This document shows, in pieces, positions 33,231-41,540 of a stretch of 64,000 bases of DNA; the first letter of the stretch is position 1, and every line of letters starts with the position of its first letter. The stretch is from DAOPZJ01 sp964587625 (GTDB lineage: Bacteria; Bacillota; Clostridia; Oscillospirales; JAKOTC01), in NCBI GenBank assembly GCA_964587625.1, contig CAZPLU010000001.1, positions 84,775 through 148,774 on the forward strand, written 5' to 3'. The notes under the pieces are model-generated. The model worked only from the letters and a program-made list of their open reading frames with translations, searched no databases and was not told the origin of the DNA. Position numbers and translations under genes: made by a program.

Positions 33231-33264
33231 CCACTTTCAACCACGGCTCACCTATTCAACCCAC
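33231..33264 (-). promoter_or_regulatory. Candidate MraZ boxes
   Basis: On the minus strand, GTGG, TAGG, GTGG and GTGG tetramers occur at exact 10-base spacing (33264-33261, 33254-33251, 33244-33241, 33234-33231), each followed by a T/A-rich hexamer such as TTGAAA. MraZ of other bacteria recognises direct repeats with this helical period in its own promoter region. They begin just downstream of the expected start of transcription. Confidence 0.65.
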
Positions 33265-33273
33265 CGTGACCCT

Positions 33274-33302
33274 ATTATAACGCATTCAGCGCCCATATGC
33301 AA
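33274..33302 (-). promoter_or_regulatory. Promoter of mraZ and the dcw cluster
   Basis: TATAAT at 33279-33274 is preceded at 17 bases by TTGCAT at 33302-33297. The -10 box is perfect and the -35 is moderate. The expected start, near 33267, is directly followed by the candidate MraZ boxes. Confidence 0.65.
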
Positions 33303-33374
33303 GTCCGATGAAACAGATAAAAATAGTAATATCTTAACATTCATTGTACTTTTGTGGTTTTCGTCACAAAAAGA

Positions 33375-33402
33375 AAAAAGCGAGGGAAAAACCTCGCTTT
33401 TT
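33375..33402. terminator. Bidirectional intrinsic terminator after the LRR gene
   Basis: AAAAAGCGAGG (33375-33385) and CCTCGCTTTTT (33392-33402) form an 11-base stem with a GAAAAA loop. It separates the LRR gene (stop at 33432, minus strand) from the mraZ promoter. Confidence 0.9.
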
Positions 33403-33431
33403 GTGTGACTATTCAATTGTAAATTGTCGGT

Positions 33432-34784
33432 TTATCGGGCTTTATGGCGGTATTTGGCGAACAATAAAACAACGGCCGCGAAAGCGAGCATCAAAATCAA
33501 AATGACCGAAGCGCCCGAGCCCCGCACGCCCATCGGCGGGGTTGGGACGCCTTCTTGAATTGATTTAGAAGCCAAGGATGACGTGTCGTTCCGTACCGGT
33601 TGCGAAACACTATTTATCTGCGGTTCGCTGTTGGTTGACGGTATACTGCTTTGTACCGAAATCAACGCCGGATCCTCCCGGACATATACAAAAACATCCA
33701 GCGAAACCGTATTTCCGCTGCTATCGTTCACGGTGTAAGTGATCGTATAACGCCCCGGTTTGTTGGTGTTCACAGTCGGAATGATGTCGTAGACGGCATT
33801 CGCGCCCGATTCCGCTCCGGAAGACGAAAAAATCTTTACCTGCGCTTGAACACGCGCGGTCAATTCACCGTCCACCGGGTCATAAGCGAACAGATTTAAA
33901 CCCGGTTCGGACATCAAATCGAATGGGGTGTTTCGTTGCATAATAGAGAGGTTGTTGGCTGTAATGACGGGAGCGCTGCCTTTATATAGATAAACTTTTA
34001 CTTCTATAAACGTGGATTCACCCGTCGCATATTGATAAGAAAACATAAACGGCTCGTTGTGAAAAGTTAAAATTCCCGTAGCGGTGTCAAGCGTCCCCTC
34101 GTCGGAAAAATTAATTTTTCCGAGGTTTTCTTTTCCCACCAAAGCGCCGAGGTCTGCCGTCCACTTGCCGTTTTTGAAGGTCTTTTGTAACATGACCGAT
34201 TGCGGAGAAAGGGATTTATATTGAATTATTTTGTTTGCGCTTAAATCCAATGAGGCAATTTGGTTGCGAAATATAAACAATCCTTCCAGCCGAACCGCTC
34301 CCGCGAGATCAAGCTGTTTTATTTTGTTGTCATTGCATTCAACACGGGTCAGCGATATACAACCGGAGAGATTGAGTTCGGTTAAACGGTTATATTGGCA
34401 ATCCAACGTTGATAGGGCTGAACAACCCGAAAGATTCAATTTTTCAAGATTGTTGTTTGCGCATCGTAAAACATTTAGTTTTGTCATTTTTGAAAGATCA
34501 AGTTTTGTGAGATGGTTACTGCGTAAAAATATCATCTTAACTTGCGTAAAATTTTTGATTCCCTCGGCTGAATAAATTGAATCAAGCCATAATTCTTTTA
34601 CCGCCGCACATTCCGTTTCCGAAAACATGCCATCCTTGTCGATATCAAACTGCCGGACATACTCTCGAAAAACCGGGTCGGGAAAGTTGGCCGCGTCGAT
34701 CGCAACCCCGGCCGCTGAAAGCGACAGCGGTAAAACCGCCGAAAACAAGACGAGGCAGGTTAAAACCGCGATGAACTTTTTCAT
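33432..34784 (-). CDS. Secreted, membrane-anchored leucine-rich repeat surface protein
   Basis: The 450-residue protein starts with a signal peptide (MKKFIAVLTCLVLFSAVLPL). It then has an EF-hand-like calcium loop (DIDKDGMFSETE near residue 45), about five leucine-rich repeats (LTKLDLSKMTKLNVLRCANN, LEKLNLSGCSALSTLDCQYN and following), an Ig-like or HYR-like domain (NKPGRYTITYTVNDSSGNTV) and a C-terminal hydrophobic helix with a basic tail (KYRHKAR). The segment before the helix, TPPMGVRGSGAS, resembles a sortase signal but lacks LPxTG. It is probably displayed on the cell surface. The start at 34784 is supported by AAAGGAG. Confidence 0.82.
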   Translation of the reverse strand: MKKFIAVLTCLVLFSAVLPLSLSAAGVAIDAANFPDPVFREYVRQFDIDKDGMFSETECAAVKELWLDSIYSAEGIKNFTQVKMIFLRSNHLTKLDLSKMTKLNVLRCANNNLEKLNLSGCSALSTLDCQYNRLTELNLSGCISLTRVECNDNKIKQLDLAGAVRLEGLFIFRNQIASLDLSANKIIQYKSLSPQSVMLQKTFKNGKWTADLGALVGKENLGKINFSDEGTLDTATGILTFHNEPFMFSYQYATGESTFIEVKVYLYKGSAPVITANNLSIMQRNTPFDLMSEPGLNLFAYDPVDGELTARVQAQVKIFSSSGAESGANAVYDIIPTVNTNKPGRYTITYTVNDSSGNTVSLDVFVYVREDPALISVQSSIPSTNSEPQINSVSQPVRNDTSSLASKSIQEGVPTPPMGVRGSGASVILILMLAFAAVVLLFAKYRHKAR

Positions 34785-34812
34785 AATGCTTCTCCTTTCG
34801 CTGTGCCAATCG

Positions 34813-36348
34813 TCACTTTTCCAGTTCCAAAAACACCCGTGAGAGCAATTCGAGCGTGTTTGTCGCATCGGCGGCGGTGATGGAGTATTTTTCGGCGGCG
34901 TATTGCCCGGCTTTTCCGCAGCACCATGCGCCCATACAGGCCGCTTCAAACGGCTCGATGCCCTGCGCGGCAAAACCGCCGATCACGCCCGCAAGCAGGT
35001 CGCCGCTGCCGCCCTTGGCCATCGCGGGGCTGCCCTCGGCGACCACGCAGATCCGCTCCCCATCGGTGATGATGGTATCCGCGCCTTTGAGCAACAACGT
35101 CACATCGTTTTGCGCCGCGAAGCGGACGGCATACTCCAACTTTTTTTCCGAAAGCTCAATCAACGCAATGCCGGCCAGCCGCGAAAACTCGCCGGGATGC
35201 GGGGTTAATATCAGGCGTTTTCCGTATTGGCCGAGCAGATCACCGTATTCGGCGACGGAATTGAGCGCGTCGGCGTCGAGCACCATCGGGATATCGGTGC
35301 GGTCGGCAAGCCGGAAAATCAAGTCGGCGCGGTCGCTGCCGCCGCCCCATCCGCAGCCGGCTACAATCGCCGTCGCGCGTTTGGCCTGTTTTTCGATGGA
35401 TTGTATGCTGCGCTCTTCAATCCTGCCGTAGCCGAAGGATTCCCCCGCGTCGGTTGCATAAAAGTTGGTCAGCTGTACCGTCAGATCGGCGGCGACAACG
35501 CCGCCGATGCGCCTGTCGGTGAACAGCTCGACAATTCCGGAACCCGCTTTGGACGCGCCCTTTGCGGCCAGTTTGGCCGCCCCGCACATCCCCGGCTGAC
35601 CCGCCAGCACCAATGTTCGCCCGAAATCGCCCTTGTGGCCATACTTCCCGCGCACGGGAAAACACCCCTTGACAGAGTCGCTTTCGGCCAGTTCAATCAC
35701 GCCGTATTGTTCGAATATCTCCGGTTTGATGCCGATGTCCGCCAAGATGACTTCGCCGCATTTTTTTGCCGACGGACAGATGAAATGCGCCGGTTTATGA
35801 GTTCCGAAGGCAACGGTGATGTCCGCGCAAAAAGCGTTCTTGTCGGCGCTGCCGTCATCGGCGCGGCAGCCGGACGGGAGGTCGAGCGAAAATTTGAGCG
35901 CGTGCGAGGAATTCATGATTCCGAGCAGACGCGCCGTCGCCGCATCCATATCGCCGTGAAAACCGATCCCGAAAACCGCGTCGACGAGCAAGTCCGCCGC
36001 GCACAAACACTCGGTCGCGCCGTCCCCGTCCTCGCGGTAATCGATGATTTCAAGCCGATCCTCAATTTTGTTGAACGCCAATTGCGCCGCCGCCGAACCC
36101 GGATTTCCCCGCCCCAAGATCACCGCGCACGAAAAACCCGCCGCGACAAGCGCCGACGCGCATAAAAACCCGTCTCCGCCGTTGTTGCCGTTTCCGCACA
36201 CCACCGCGGCTTTGCAAGGCGCAACACGCCTGCAGATCAGTTCCGCCGCCGCATTTGCGGCATTCTCCATCAACACGGCTTGCGAGAGCCCCTCGCAGTC
36301 GGCGAGCAGCTCCGCATTTTTCATTTGGGAAGCGGTGAGCAATTTCAT
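34813..36348 (-). CDS. nnrD: Bifunctional NAD(P)HX epimerase / ADP-dependent NAD(P)HX dehydratase
   Basis: The 511-residue enzyme repairs hydrated NADH and NADPH. The N-terminal YjeF_N epimerase domain (residues ~1-210) has VVCGNGNNGGDGFLCASAL, and the C-terminal ribokinase-like dehydratase domain (~220-511) has LTPHPGEFSRLAG, VLLLKGADTII and AKGGSGDLLAGVIGGFAAQG. This is the fused form common in bacteria (E. coli YjeF, called Nnr). It lies 28 bases before the LRR gene and 18 bases after the membrane protein gene, all on the minus strand. Confidence 0.94.
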   Translation of the reverse strand: MKLLTASQMKNAELLADCEGLSQAVLMENAANAAAELICRRVAPCKAAVVCGNGNNGGDGFLCASALVAAGFSCAVILGRGNPGSAAAQLAFNKIEDRLEIIDYREDGDGATECLCAADLLVDAVFGIGFHGDMDAATARLLGIMNSSHALKFSLDLPSGCRADDGSADKNAFCADITVAFGTHKPAHFICPSAKKCGEVILADIGIKPEIFEQYGVIELAESDSVKGCFPVRGKYGHKGDFGRTLVLAGQPGMCGAAKLAAKGASKAGSGIVELFTDRRIGGVVAADLTVQLTNFYATDAGESFGYGRIEERSIQSIEKQAKRATAIVAGCGWGGGSDRADLIFRLADRTDIPMVLDADALNSVAEYGDLLGQYGKRLILTPHPGEFSRLAGIALIELSEKKLEYAVRFAAQNDVTLLLKGADTIITDGERICVVAEGSPAMAKGGSGDLLAGVIGGFAAQGIEPFEAACMGAWCCGKAGQYAAEKYSITAADATNTLELLSRVFLELEK

Positions 36349-36366
36349 CGCGGCAACCTCCCTTTT

Positions 36367-36921
36367 TTACGCCCGCGGCGTGAATTCCTTTCCTTTTCCG
36401 AACGCCGCAAGCCGTAATTGGATCGGAAGCGACCGCTTGATCAGTTCCAACAATTGTTCGTCCGGTTCAAAGATCACCATATCTTTTCTGCCGCGGTCTG
36501 CAAGGCAGACCGTGTACCAGAGCTCCTTTGTCCGGCCCGTGGTTGCGGTGTAGGTGCGATAGGGTTTATGTTCGCGCTTTTTGGCGGGGGTGTATCTTCC
36601 GAAAGAGGTGAGGCGTGAAAAATCGATCTGTGTCAATGTGGTTCTGCTCCCTTTTTTGGCGATTTTATCGACGCTCAGTTTTCCCTCCGTAAATTCATAA
36701 CAAAATTCCGGGTTCAGGCGTTTGGTGTAAAGCACCGCGAGCATGAAGACCATCAGCATAAAAATCAGTGCGAGTAAGCTTCCGATTTGGGGAACGACGA
36801 TCACCATCAGATAAAATCCGCCGCCGGCTGCCGCGACGGCTCCGATCCACACCAAAACCGCCAGCAGCTTTTCGCCTGTGGTCGGGATTTTTTGCACCGT
36901 TTGCTCGTAATATTGCTCCAT
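36367..36921 (-). CDS. Membrane protein of unknown function with two helices
   Basis: The 184-residue protein begins MEQYYEQTVQKIPTTGEKLL, has two adjacent membrane helices (LAVLVWIGAVAAAGGGFYLMV and LLALIFMLMVFMLAVLY) and a cytoplasmic beta-rich C-terminal domain with FCYEFTEGKLSVDKIAKKGS and YTVCLADRGRKDMVIFEPDE. This looks like a small PH-like domain of a kind common in clostridial proteins of unknown function (possibly the DUF6106 type; not certain). GGAGG precedes the ATG. Its promoter is back to back with the ispE promoter. Confidence 0.75.
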   Translation of the reverse strand: MEQYYEQTVQKIPTTGEKLLAVLVWIGAVAAAGGGFYLMVIVVPQIGSLLALIFMLMVFMLAVLYTKRLNPEFCYEFTEGKLSVDKIAKKGSRTTLTQIDFSRLTSFGRYTPAKKREHKPYRTYTATTGRTKELWYTVCLADRGRKDMVIFEPDEQLLELIKRSLPIQLRLAAFGKGKEFTPRA

Positions 36922-36950
36922 ACAGTCCTCCGAAGTTACACATTACCCTA

Positions 36951-36979
36951 ATATTATCACATAAGGAAGAGATTTTCAA
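36951..36979 (-). promoter_or_regulatory. Promoter of the membrane protein-NnrD-LRR unit
   Basis: TTGAAA (36979-36974) and TAATAT (36956-36951) are separated by 17 bases on the minus strand. It is back to back with the ispE promoter, the -35 boxes being two bases apart. Confidence 0.6.
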
Positions 36980-36981
36980 CC

Positions 36982-37010
36982 TTGACTTTAATTTCCTCCT
37001 ATGGTATATT
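36982..37010 (+). promoter_or_regulatory. Sigma-A promoter of ispE
   Basis: TTGACT (36982-36987) and TATATT (37005-37010) lie 17 bases apart. The expected start is near 37017, giving a leader of only about 18 bases before the TTG start of ispE. Confidence 0.75.
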
Positions 37011-37034
37011 TTCACCGTGAGAGGGGGCGGATTT

Positions 37035-37877
37035 TTGGGTCGTTCCATCGCGGCGCTCGCGTTTGCAAAATTAAATCTGTCACTGTCCGTTCTGTCAAAG
37101 CGTCCCGACGGATTGCACGAGCTCTCCTCCGTGATGCAGAGCGTCTCTTTGGCTGACCGGATCACGCTCACCGCCGCCGGCGACGGTAAAATCACCGCGG
37201 GCGCCGGCGTTATGGGGGGAGACGACATTGCCGTCGCGGCCGCAAAGGCATTTTTCAAAGCCCTCGGCATTCAAAACCCCGGCTTGCGCATCGACATCGA
37301 AAAACACATCCCGGTCGCCGCGGGACTCGGCGGGGGCAGTGCGGATTGCGCGGCGGTATTATGCTGCCTCAACGAGATGTTTCGCACGGGTCTCTCGATG
37401 CGGGAGTTGTGTTCCATCGGTTTCACCTTGGGTGCGGACGTGCCGTTTTGCCTGATCGGCTCAACCGCTCTGGTGACCGGCGCCGGTGAAGTCGTCCGGC
37501 CGCTTTCGCCGATCCCGGACTGCGAATTCATCCTTTTTTTAAAGGACAAAAAACCCGGCACCGCGCAGATGTTCGCCGAATATGACCGCCGTTTTCCGGT
37601 TGAAAAGCCCGCTCCGGACATGCCCGCCTCCGATTTCAAGTGGCTTCGCGGAAACGTTCAAAACGACTTTTTGCCGCTGTACGGTGACCGTTTTGACGAG
37701 GCCTTCGCCGCCGTAAAAAGCCGCCGCCCCGTCTGTTTCGGGCTCTCGGGCAGCGGTCCGTCCGCATTTGCCCTGTTCGAAAACCCGAGCGGGGACTGCG
37801 CGGCGGCGCTTCGATCGCTGGGTTATGAGGTCTTTTGCGCCAAACCCGAGCGCAGAGGGGTTTGCGTGCTCGGTTAA
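37035..37877 (+). CDS. ispE: 4-diphosphocytidyl-2-C-methyl-D-erythritol kinase IspE
   Basis: The 280-residue GHMP kinase phosphorylates CDP-methylerythritol in the MEP isoprenoid pathway, which supplies undecaprenyl carriers for wall synthesis. Motifs are AFAKLNLSLSVLSKRPDGLHEL, the ATP loop PVAAGLGGGSADCAAVL, and GLSGSGPSAFALF. I place the start at TTG 37035, seven bases after GAGGGGG. GTG at 37017 coincides with the predicted transcript start and cannot carry a ribosome site. It heads a plus-strand unit with a small membrane ORF, a hydrolase and a thioesterase. Confidence 0.93.
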   Translation: MGRSIAALAFAKLNLSLSVLSKRPDGLHELSSVMQSVSLADRITLTAAGDGKITAGAGVMGGDDIAVAAAKAFFKALGIQNPGLRIDIEKHIPVAAGLGGGSADCAAVLCCLNEMFRTGLSMRELCSIGFTLGADVPFCLIGSTALVTGAGEVVRPLSPIPDCEFILFLKDKKPGTAQMFAEYDRRFPVEKPAPDMPASDFKWLRGNVQNDFLPLYGDRFDEAFAAVKSRRPVCFGLSGSGPSAFALFENPSGDCAAALRSLGYEVFCAKPERRGVCVLG

Positions 37878-37949
37878 CACCCTGATTCCGAAAGACATAT
37901 ACTTTGGTAAAAGGCAGAACATAACCATGGGCTGTGTTTGGAGGAATTT

Positions 37950-38114
37950 ATGATGTTGGAGTTCAAAAACGCCGTATACATCTCAGCCGGCATCGCGGGC
38001 GGCGTGATCATCGCGATCATCATTCCGCCGTTTTGGGCGGTTATAATCTGCGCGGGCGTGATTTTTGTTTTCCTGCGGTTTTTATCCCAGCGGAGTTGCC
38101 GCCGCAGGAGATGA
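37950..38114 (+). CDS. Small membrane protein, 54 residues
   Basis: An ORF starting MMLEFKNAVYISAGIAGG encodes two closely spaced hydrophobic helices (AGIAGGVIIAIIIPPFWAVI and ICAGVIFVFLRFL) and a very basic tail (RSCRRRR). TTTGGAGGA lies about six bases before the ATG. It sits 72 bases after ispE and 52 bases before the hydrolase gene in the same direction. It is probably a real small membrane protein; no function is suggested. Confidence 0.65.
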   Translation: MMLEFKNAVYISAGIAGGVIIAIIIPPFWAVIICAGVIFVFLRFLSQRSCRRRR

Positions 38115-38166
38115 CGGGCGGACATAGATCGGGATTGTCAAATAAACGGAGACGCGGATAAATAAA

Positions 38167-39171
38167 ATGGGACTGAAAAATATGCCGGGGATTAAATTGA
38201 TTTTAAACAGCTGTCTCGGGGTTTTAGCCGGGATCACCGTCGTGCCCGGGCTGGCGCTCGGAAATTCGCTGTATAATTACGCGCTCAACCGCCGATATAA
38301 GCGTATCATTTTCAACAACCTGACCGACGGATCGGATGCGTCTGCGCAGGATTGCCCGTCCCGTGACGTTTTTACCCAAGACCCCGCCGACGTCGAATGG
38401 AATCGGATTTTCGACGGACGCAGGGAGCGGGAAATCGTTTCGCGTGACGGGTTGAAACTGCGCGCTTATCAAATCGGAGATCATAACGTAAAACGGCAAA
38501 TAATCATGGTGCACGGCTACAGCGCCGACCATACGATGTACGGACAACTCTCCAAACATTTTTATTCGGCCGGTTTCGCCGTCTTGATGCCCGATCTGCG
38601 CGGACACGGTAAGAGCGAGGGTCATGTGATCGGCATGGGCTGGAAGGATCGGCTTGACTTGGTCAAGTGGATTGAGTTGCTCGTTTCGGAGAATCCCCGA
38701 TGCGAAATCGTGCTGTACGGCATCAGCATGGGCGCGGCGGCGGTGATGATGGCCTCCGGCGAAAAGCTGCCCGACAATGTCAAGGCGATCATCGAGGACT
38801 GCGGTTACACCTCGGCTTATGAGCAGTTCGGCTATTGCATGAAGACATTTTTTAACATCATGCCCTTCCCCCTCCTGCATTATGCGTGCTTTATCTGCCG
38901 AATCCGCGGGGGCTGGGGAATCCGACAGGCCAACGCACTCAAACAGCTCAAAAAGAACCGCCTTCCGGTTTTGTTCATCCATGGGGCGGAAGATCGTTTT
39001 GTACCCGCTTATATGATCGACAAGGTCTATACCGCGACCATGGGTCCGAAAGAAAAATTGATTGTGCCGGGCGCGAAACACGCCGAGGCCAGCTGCGTCG
39101 ACCCCGAGGGCTACGCAAAGGCGGTCGGAGGATTTTTAGAAAAATATCTCGTGAAACATGAAGGGATGTAA
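38167..39171 (+). CDS. Alpha/beta hydrolase with N-terminal membrane anchor
   Basis: The 334-residue protein begins with a hydrophobic segment (IKLILNSCLGVLAGITVVPG) that would anchor or export it. The serine hydrolase core shows IMVHGYSADHTMYGQL (oxyanion), the nucleophile elbow GISMGAAAV, LFIHGAEDRFVP (acid) and a late GAKHAEAS (His). It resembles the YqkD-like esterase/lysophospholipase group found in Firmicutes. The substrate is unknown. It is followed, after one base, by a thioesterase gene. Confidence 0.88.
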   Translation: MGLKNMPGIKLILNSCLGVLAGITVVPGLALGNSLYNYALNRRYKRIIFNNLTDGSDASAQDCPSRDVFTQDPADVEWNRIFDGRREREIVSRDGLKLRAYQIGDHNVKRQIIMVHGYSADHTMYGQLSKHFYSAGFAVLMPDLRGHGKSEGHVIGMGWKDRLDLVKWIELLVSENPRCEIVLYGISMGAAAVMMASGEKLPDNVKAIIEDCGYTSAYEQFGYCMKTFFNIMPFPLLHYACFICRIRGGWGIRQANALKQLKKNRLPVLFIHGAEDRFVPAYMIDKVYTATMGPKEKLIVPGAKHAEASCVDPEGYAKAVGGFLEKYLVKHEGM

Positions 39172-39172
39172 A

Positions 39173-39580
39173 ATGGATCTTACCGAAAAAGCCAACGCGT
39201 TTTTTAAAGCCGACACATACGCCGTCGAGACGACCGGCATCGAGATTTTGGAAGTCAAACCGAATTACGCCAAATGCCGTCTTTCCGTTATGCCAAAGCA
39301 CCTCAACGCGGCGAACACCGTCATGGGCGGCGCAATTTTTACACTGGCCGATTTTACATTTGCCGTCGCCGCCAATTCCGGCGGCGTGATGACCCAATCC
39401 CTGACCGCGCAGATCGCCTATTTGAGCGTGGCGAAGGGGCGCACCCTGTTCGCGGAGGCGAACTGCGTCAAAGACGGCAAGAGCACCTGTTATTTTATCG
39501 TCGACATCACGGACGAACTGGGCGTCAAGGTCGCCTCGGTGACGGTGACGGGTTTCAAAAAAATCGGACGGACGGTTTAA
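39173..39580 (+). CDS. PaaI-type hotdog-fold thioesterase
   Basis: The 135-residue protein has the PaaI/4-hydroxybenzoyl-CoA thioesterase hotdog fold, shown by NAANTVMGGAIFTLADFTFAV and LTAQIAYLSVAKGRTLFAEA. These enzymes hydrolyse acyl-CoA thioesters. The ATG at 39173 is seven bases after GAAGGG. It starts one base past the hydrolase stop, so translation is coupled. The acyl substrate is unknown. Confidence 0.88.
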   Translation: MDLTEKANAFFKADTYAVETTGIEILEVKPNYAKCRLSVMPKHLNAANTVMGGAIFTLADFTFAVAANSGGVMTQSLTAQIAYLSVAKGRTLFAEANCVKDGKSTCYFIVDITDELGVKVASVTVTGFKKIGRTV

Positions 39581-39604
39581 GAATATCAGACCTCCGCAGA
39601 TATA

Positions 39605-41014
39605 TCACCGGTCCGGCCGGCATTTTTGGCAGGGGCTGCAGCCGGCTTCAACGGCCTGCCGGTAGGTTTGAAAATAAACACGGTTTTTTTCGTCGGGCAG
39701 ATAGGAACAACTCGGCAGATGCACCTTTTTGGTGTTTTTGTTTCCGATGAAAACACTTTGCACAGCGTCTGCGGACGCCGCGCTGTTCGATGAAAACTGT
39801 GCGCTGTTTGATTGAACCGGATCTCCCGCGCCGGGGCGGCAGTGCCCGCAGGGTTTATAGCCCTGCGCCAGAGCCGCTTCGAGGGTCGCGAAATAAATTC
39901 GGTTTTCCGTGTTCGGGAGATAACCGCACGACGGCAAATGGACAACCTTGGTCTTGAGGTTGCCGATATAACCACCCGTCTCGGCCGCGGAGGAGGTCTT
40001 TGCGACAGAGGCCGCCGACGCGCGGGACGGCTCGGCTGCGGTTTTTTTCGCGGGTGAAACCGAAATCTTCTTGCCGTCGCTTTCGACCAAAATATCGCCG
40101 CTTTGATCGGTGCGCAATACCGTGACGTCGGCGTCGCGCAGGCGGCTTAAAACCACCTCGTCCGGATGGCCGTAGGAGTTGTTTTTACCGACCGAAATGA
40201 TCGCGTAGTCCGGCATCACCTCGCGTAAAAACACATAAGAAGTCGATGTCTCGCTGCCGTGATGGCCGATCTTGATCAAATCCGATTCAAGCGCGAAACC
40301 GCCGTCGATGATGTCGCGTTCGGCCTCGCGCTCGGCGTCGCCCATGAATAAAAACGAAGTTCCACCGTAGGTGATCCGCAGCACAATGGAATTGTTGTTT
40401 TCATTTTCATACCGCTGCGACGGCGAGAGGATTGTAAACGCCGCGCCGCCGAGTTCGTATTCGTCTCCGACTTCGGGGATTTTTATTTGCGCGTTTGCCC
40501 GCCCGACGTATTTGACAAAATTCCGAAACGCGTCCGTATCGTATTGCTCACACGACGACAACACGGTTTTTACCCCGCAGGCGTTGAGCGCGCCCGAAAG
40601 CCCGCCGACGTGATCCTCGTGGCCGTGGGTACAGACGATATAATCCAGTGTTTCGACGCCCTCGGCCTTTAAACACGAATAGATCAGATTGCTGTCGGCG
40701 ACGTTGCCGCCGTCGATGAGCAGGTAGTTTCCGCCGCACATCACCAGCGCGCTGTCGGCCTGCCCGACATCAAGAAATCGGATCCAAAAATCGCTTTCGG
40801 GTGTTCCCGTGCCGATCTGCACGGGTTTTTCGGCGGACGATTGATTTGCTTTTATGTCCTTTTCCGCGGATGACGCCGCGCTCTCCGCCTCGGGCGCGGC
40901 CTTCTTGCTTGAGGTCTGCGGGAGGGACGCGCTCTGCGCTACCGGAGACGCGGTTTGAGCGCACCCCGAGAGCAGCAGGCAGAGGATTAGAAACAGCGAA
41001 AATACTTTTTTCAC
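39605..41014 (-). CDS. Lipoprotein with ComEC-like metallo-beta-lactamase domain and two Ada-type zinc domains
   Basis: The 469-residue protein has a lipobox (MKKVFSLFLILCLLLSGCA), a Ser/Ala-rich linker, and a ComEC-type metallo-beta-lactamase domain from about residue 75: FLDVGQADSALVMCGG, THGHEDHVGGLSGAL and IKIGHHGSETSTS supply the metal ligands. After a second linker come two copies of an Ada-type Cys4-like domain, KVVHLPSCGYLPNTENRIYF...CGHCRP and KKVHLPSCSYLPDEKNRVYF...CQKCRP. The start is GTG at 41014 after AAGGAGG. It is presumably an extracellular DNA- or phosphoester-cleaving enzyme on the cell surface; substrate binding by the Ada-type domains is inferred. Confidence 0.88.
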   Translation of the reverse strand: MKKVFSLFLILCLLLSGCAQTASPVAQSASLPQTSSKKAAPEAESAASSAEKDIKANQSSAEKPVQIGTGTPESDFWIRFLDVGQADSALVMCGGNYLLIDGGNVADSNLIYSCLKAEGVETLDYIVCTHGHEDHVGGLSGALNACGVKTVLSSCEQYDTDAFRNFVKYVGRANAQIKIPEVGDEYELGGAAFTILSPSQRYENENNNSIVLRITYGGTSFLFMGDAEREAERDIIDGGFALESDLIKIGHHGSETSTSYVFLREVMPDYAIISVGKNNSYGHPDEVVLSRLRDADVTVLRTDQSGDILVESDGKKISVSPAKKTAAEPSRASAASVAKTSSAAETGGYIGNLKTKVVHLPSCGYLPNTENRIYFATLEAALAQGYKPCGHCRPGAGDPVQSNSAQFSSNSAASADAVQSVFIGNKNTKKVHLPSCSYLPDEKNRVYFQTYRQAVEAGCSPCQKCRPDR

Positions 41015-41148
41015 GATAAATCGACCTCCTTATATTGTTCATACCACCGCGTCCATGCGTATTTTGTCGCATTATGCCGCCGCGGTTCTTTTTCATATAC
41101 TCGGGTTTGAATCGATCGCCGGGTTTGTTCGGCGTTATTATTCCTATA

Positions 41149-41205
41149 TGACATATTATATTCCTATTTGCTCTTTATGGCAATATGGAATATGTCACAA
41201 TGTCA
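41149..41205. promoter_or_regulatory. Operator-like TGACA/TGTCA cluster upstream of the XRE gene
   Basis: TGACATAT (41149-41156) and ATATGTCA (41190-41197) form an inverted repeat, and a further TGTCA is at 41201-41205. The cluster ends just before the AAAGGAGGG ribosome site of the XRE gene, as expected for autoregulation by a small HTH repressor. No clear -35/-10 pair was found nearby. Confidence 0.45.
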
Positions 41206-41222
41206 TAAAAGGAGGGATAAAC

Positions 41223-41435
41223 ATAAAGACAAATTTACGGAAACTGCGTCGGGAAAAAGATTTTACTCAGGTTTTTGTGCAGATGAAAACCGGAATCGAC
41301 CAATCCATGTTGTCAAAATACGAAACCGGAGAACGTCTCCCGCCGATTGACGTCCTGTTGTTACTCGCCGATTTTTACGGCGTGAGCTTGGACTATATTT
41401 TGTGCCGCACCGAAAAGCGCGAGGTCAACCGATAA
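41223..41435 (+). CDS. XRE-family helix-turn-helix regulator with ATA at the start position
   Basis: The 70-residue protein is a single Cro/CI-type HTH domain: TNLRKLRREKDFTQ, QSMLSKYETGERLPP, and the end of the domain LLLLADFYGVSLDYIL. A perfect AAAGGAGGG (41208-41216) is followed at the normal distance by ATA (41223-41225), where IKTNLRKL would be MKTNLRKL in relatives. No ATG, GTG or TTG occurs between the ribosome site and the domain. Either ATA is used, or a G-to-A change or sequence error has removed the start. Upstream in-frame starts exist (for example 41148) but lie before the ribosome site. The family is secure; the start is unusual. Confidence 0.7.
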   Translation: MKTNLRKLRREKDFTQVFVQMKTGIDQSMLSKYETGERLPPIDVLLLLADFYGVSLDYILCRTEKREVNR

Positions 41436-41540
41436 CGCTCCGATTCGTCCGCGTTTGAAGCATACCGCAGGCCGAGACCGATAAAACGGATAAAGGCCTT
41501 GTTTTTTCACGTTTTCGCCCGGTCAACGCCGCATAAGCCC

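Noticed and set aside
41055..41222. Longer in-frame start for the XRE regulator
   Set aside because: Any ATG here lies upstream of the only good ribosome site and adds a hydrophobic segment unknown in the family. It would also read through the operator-like region.
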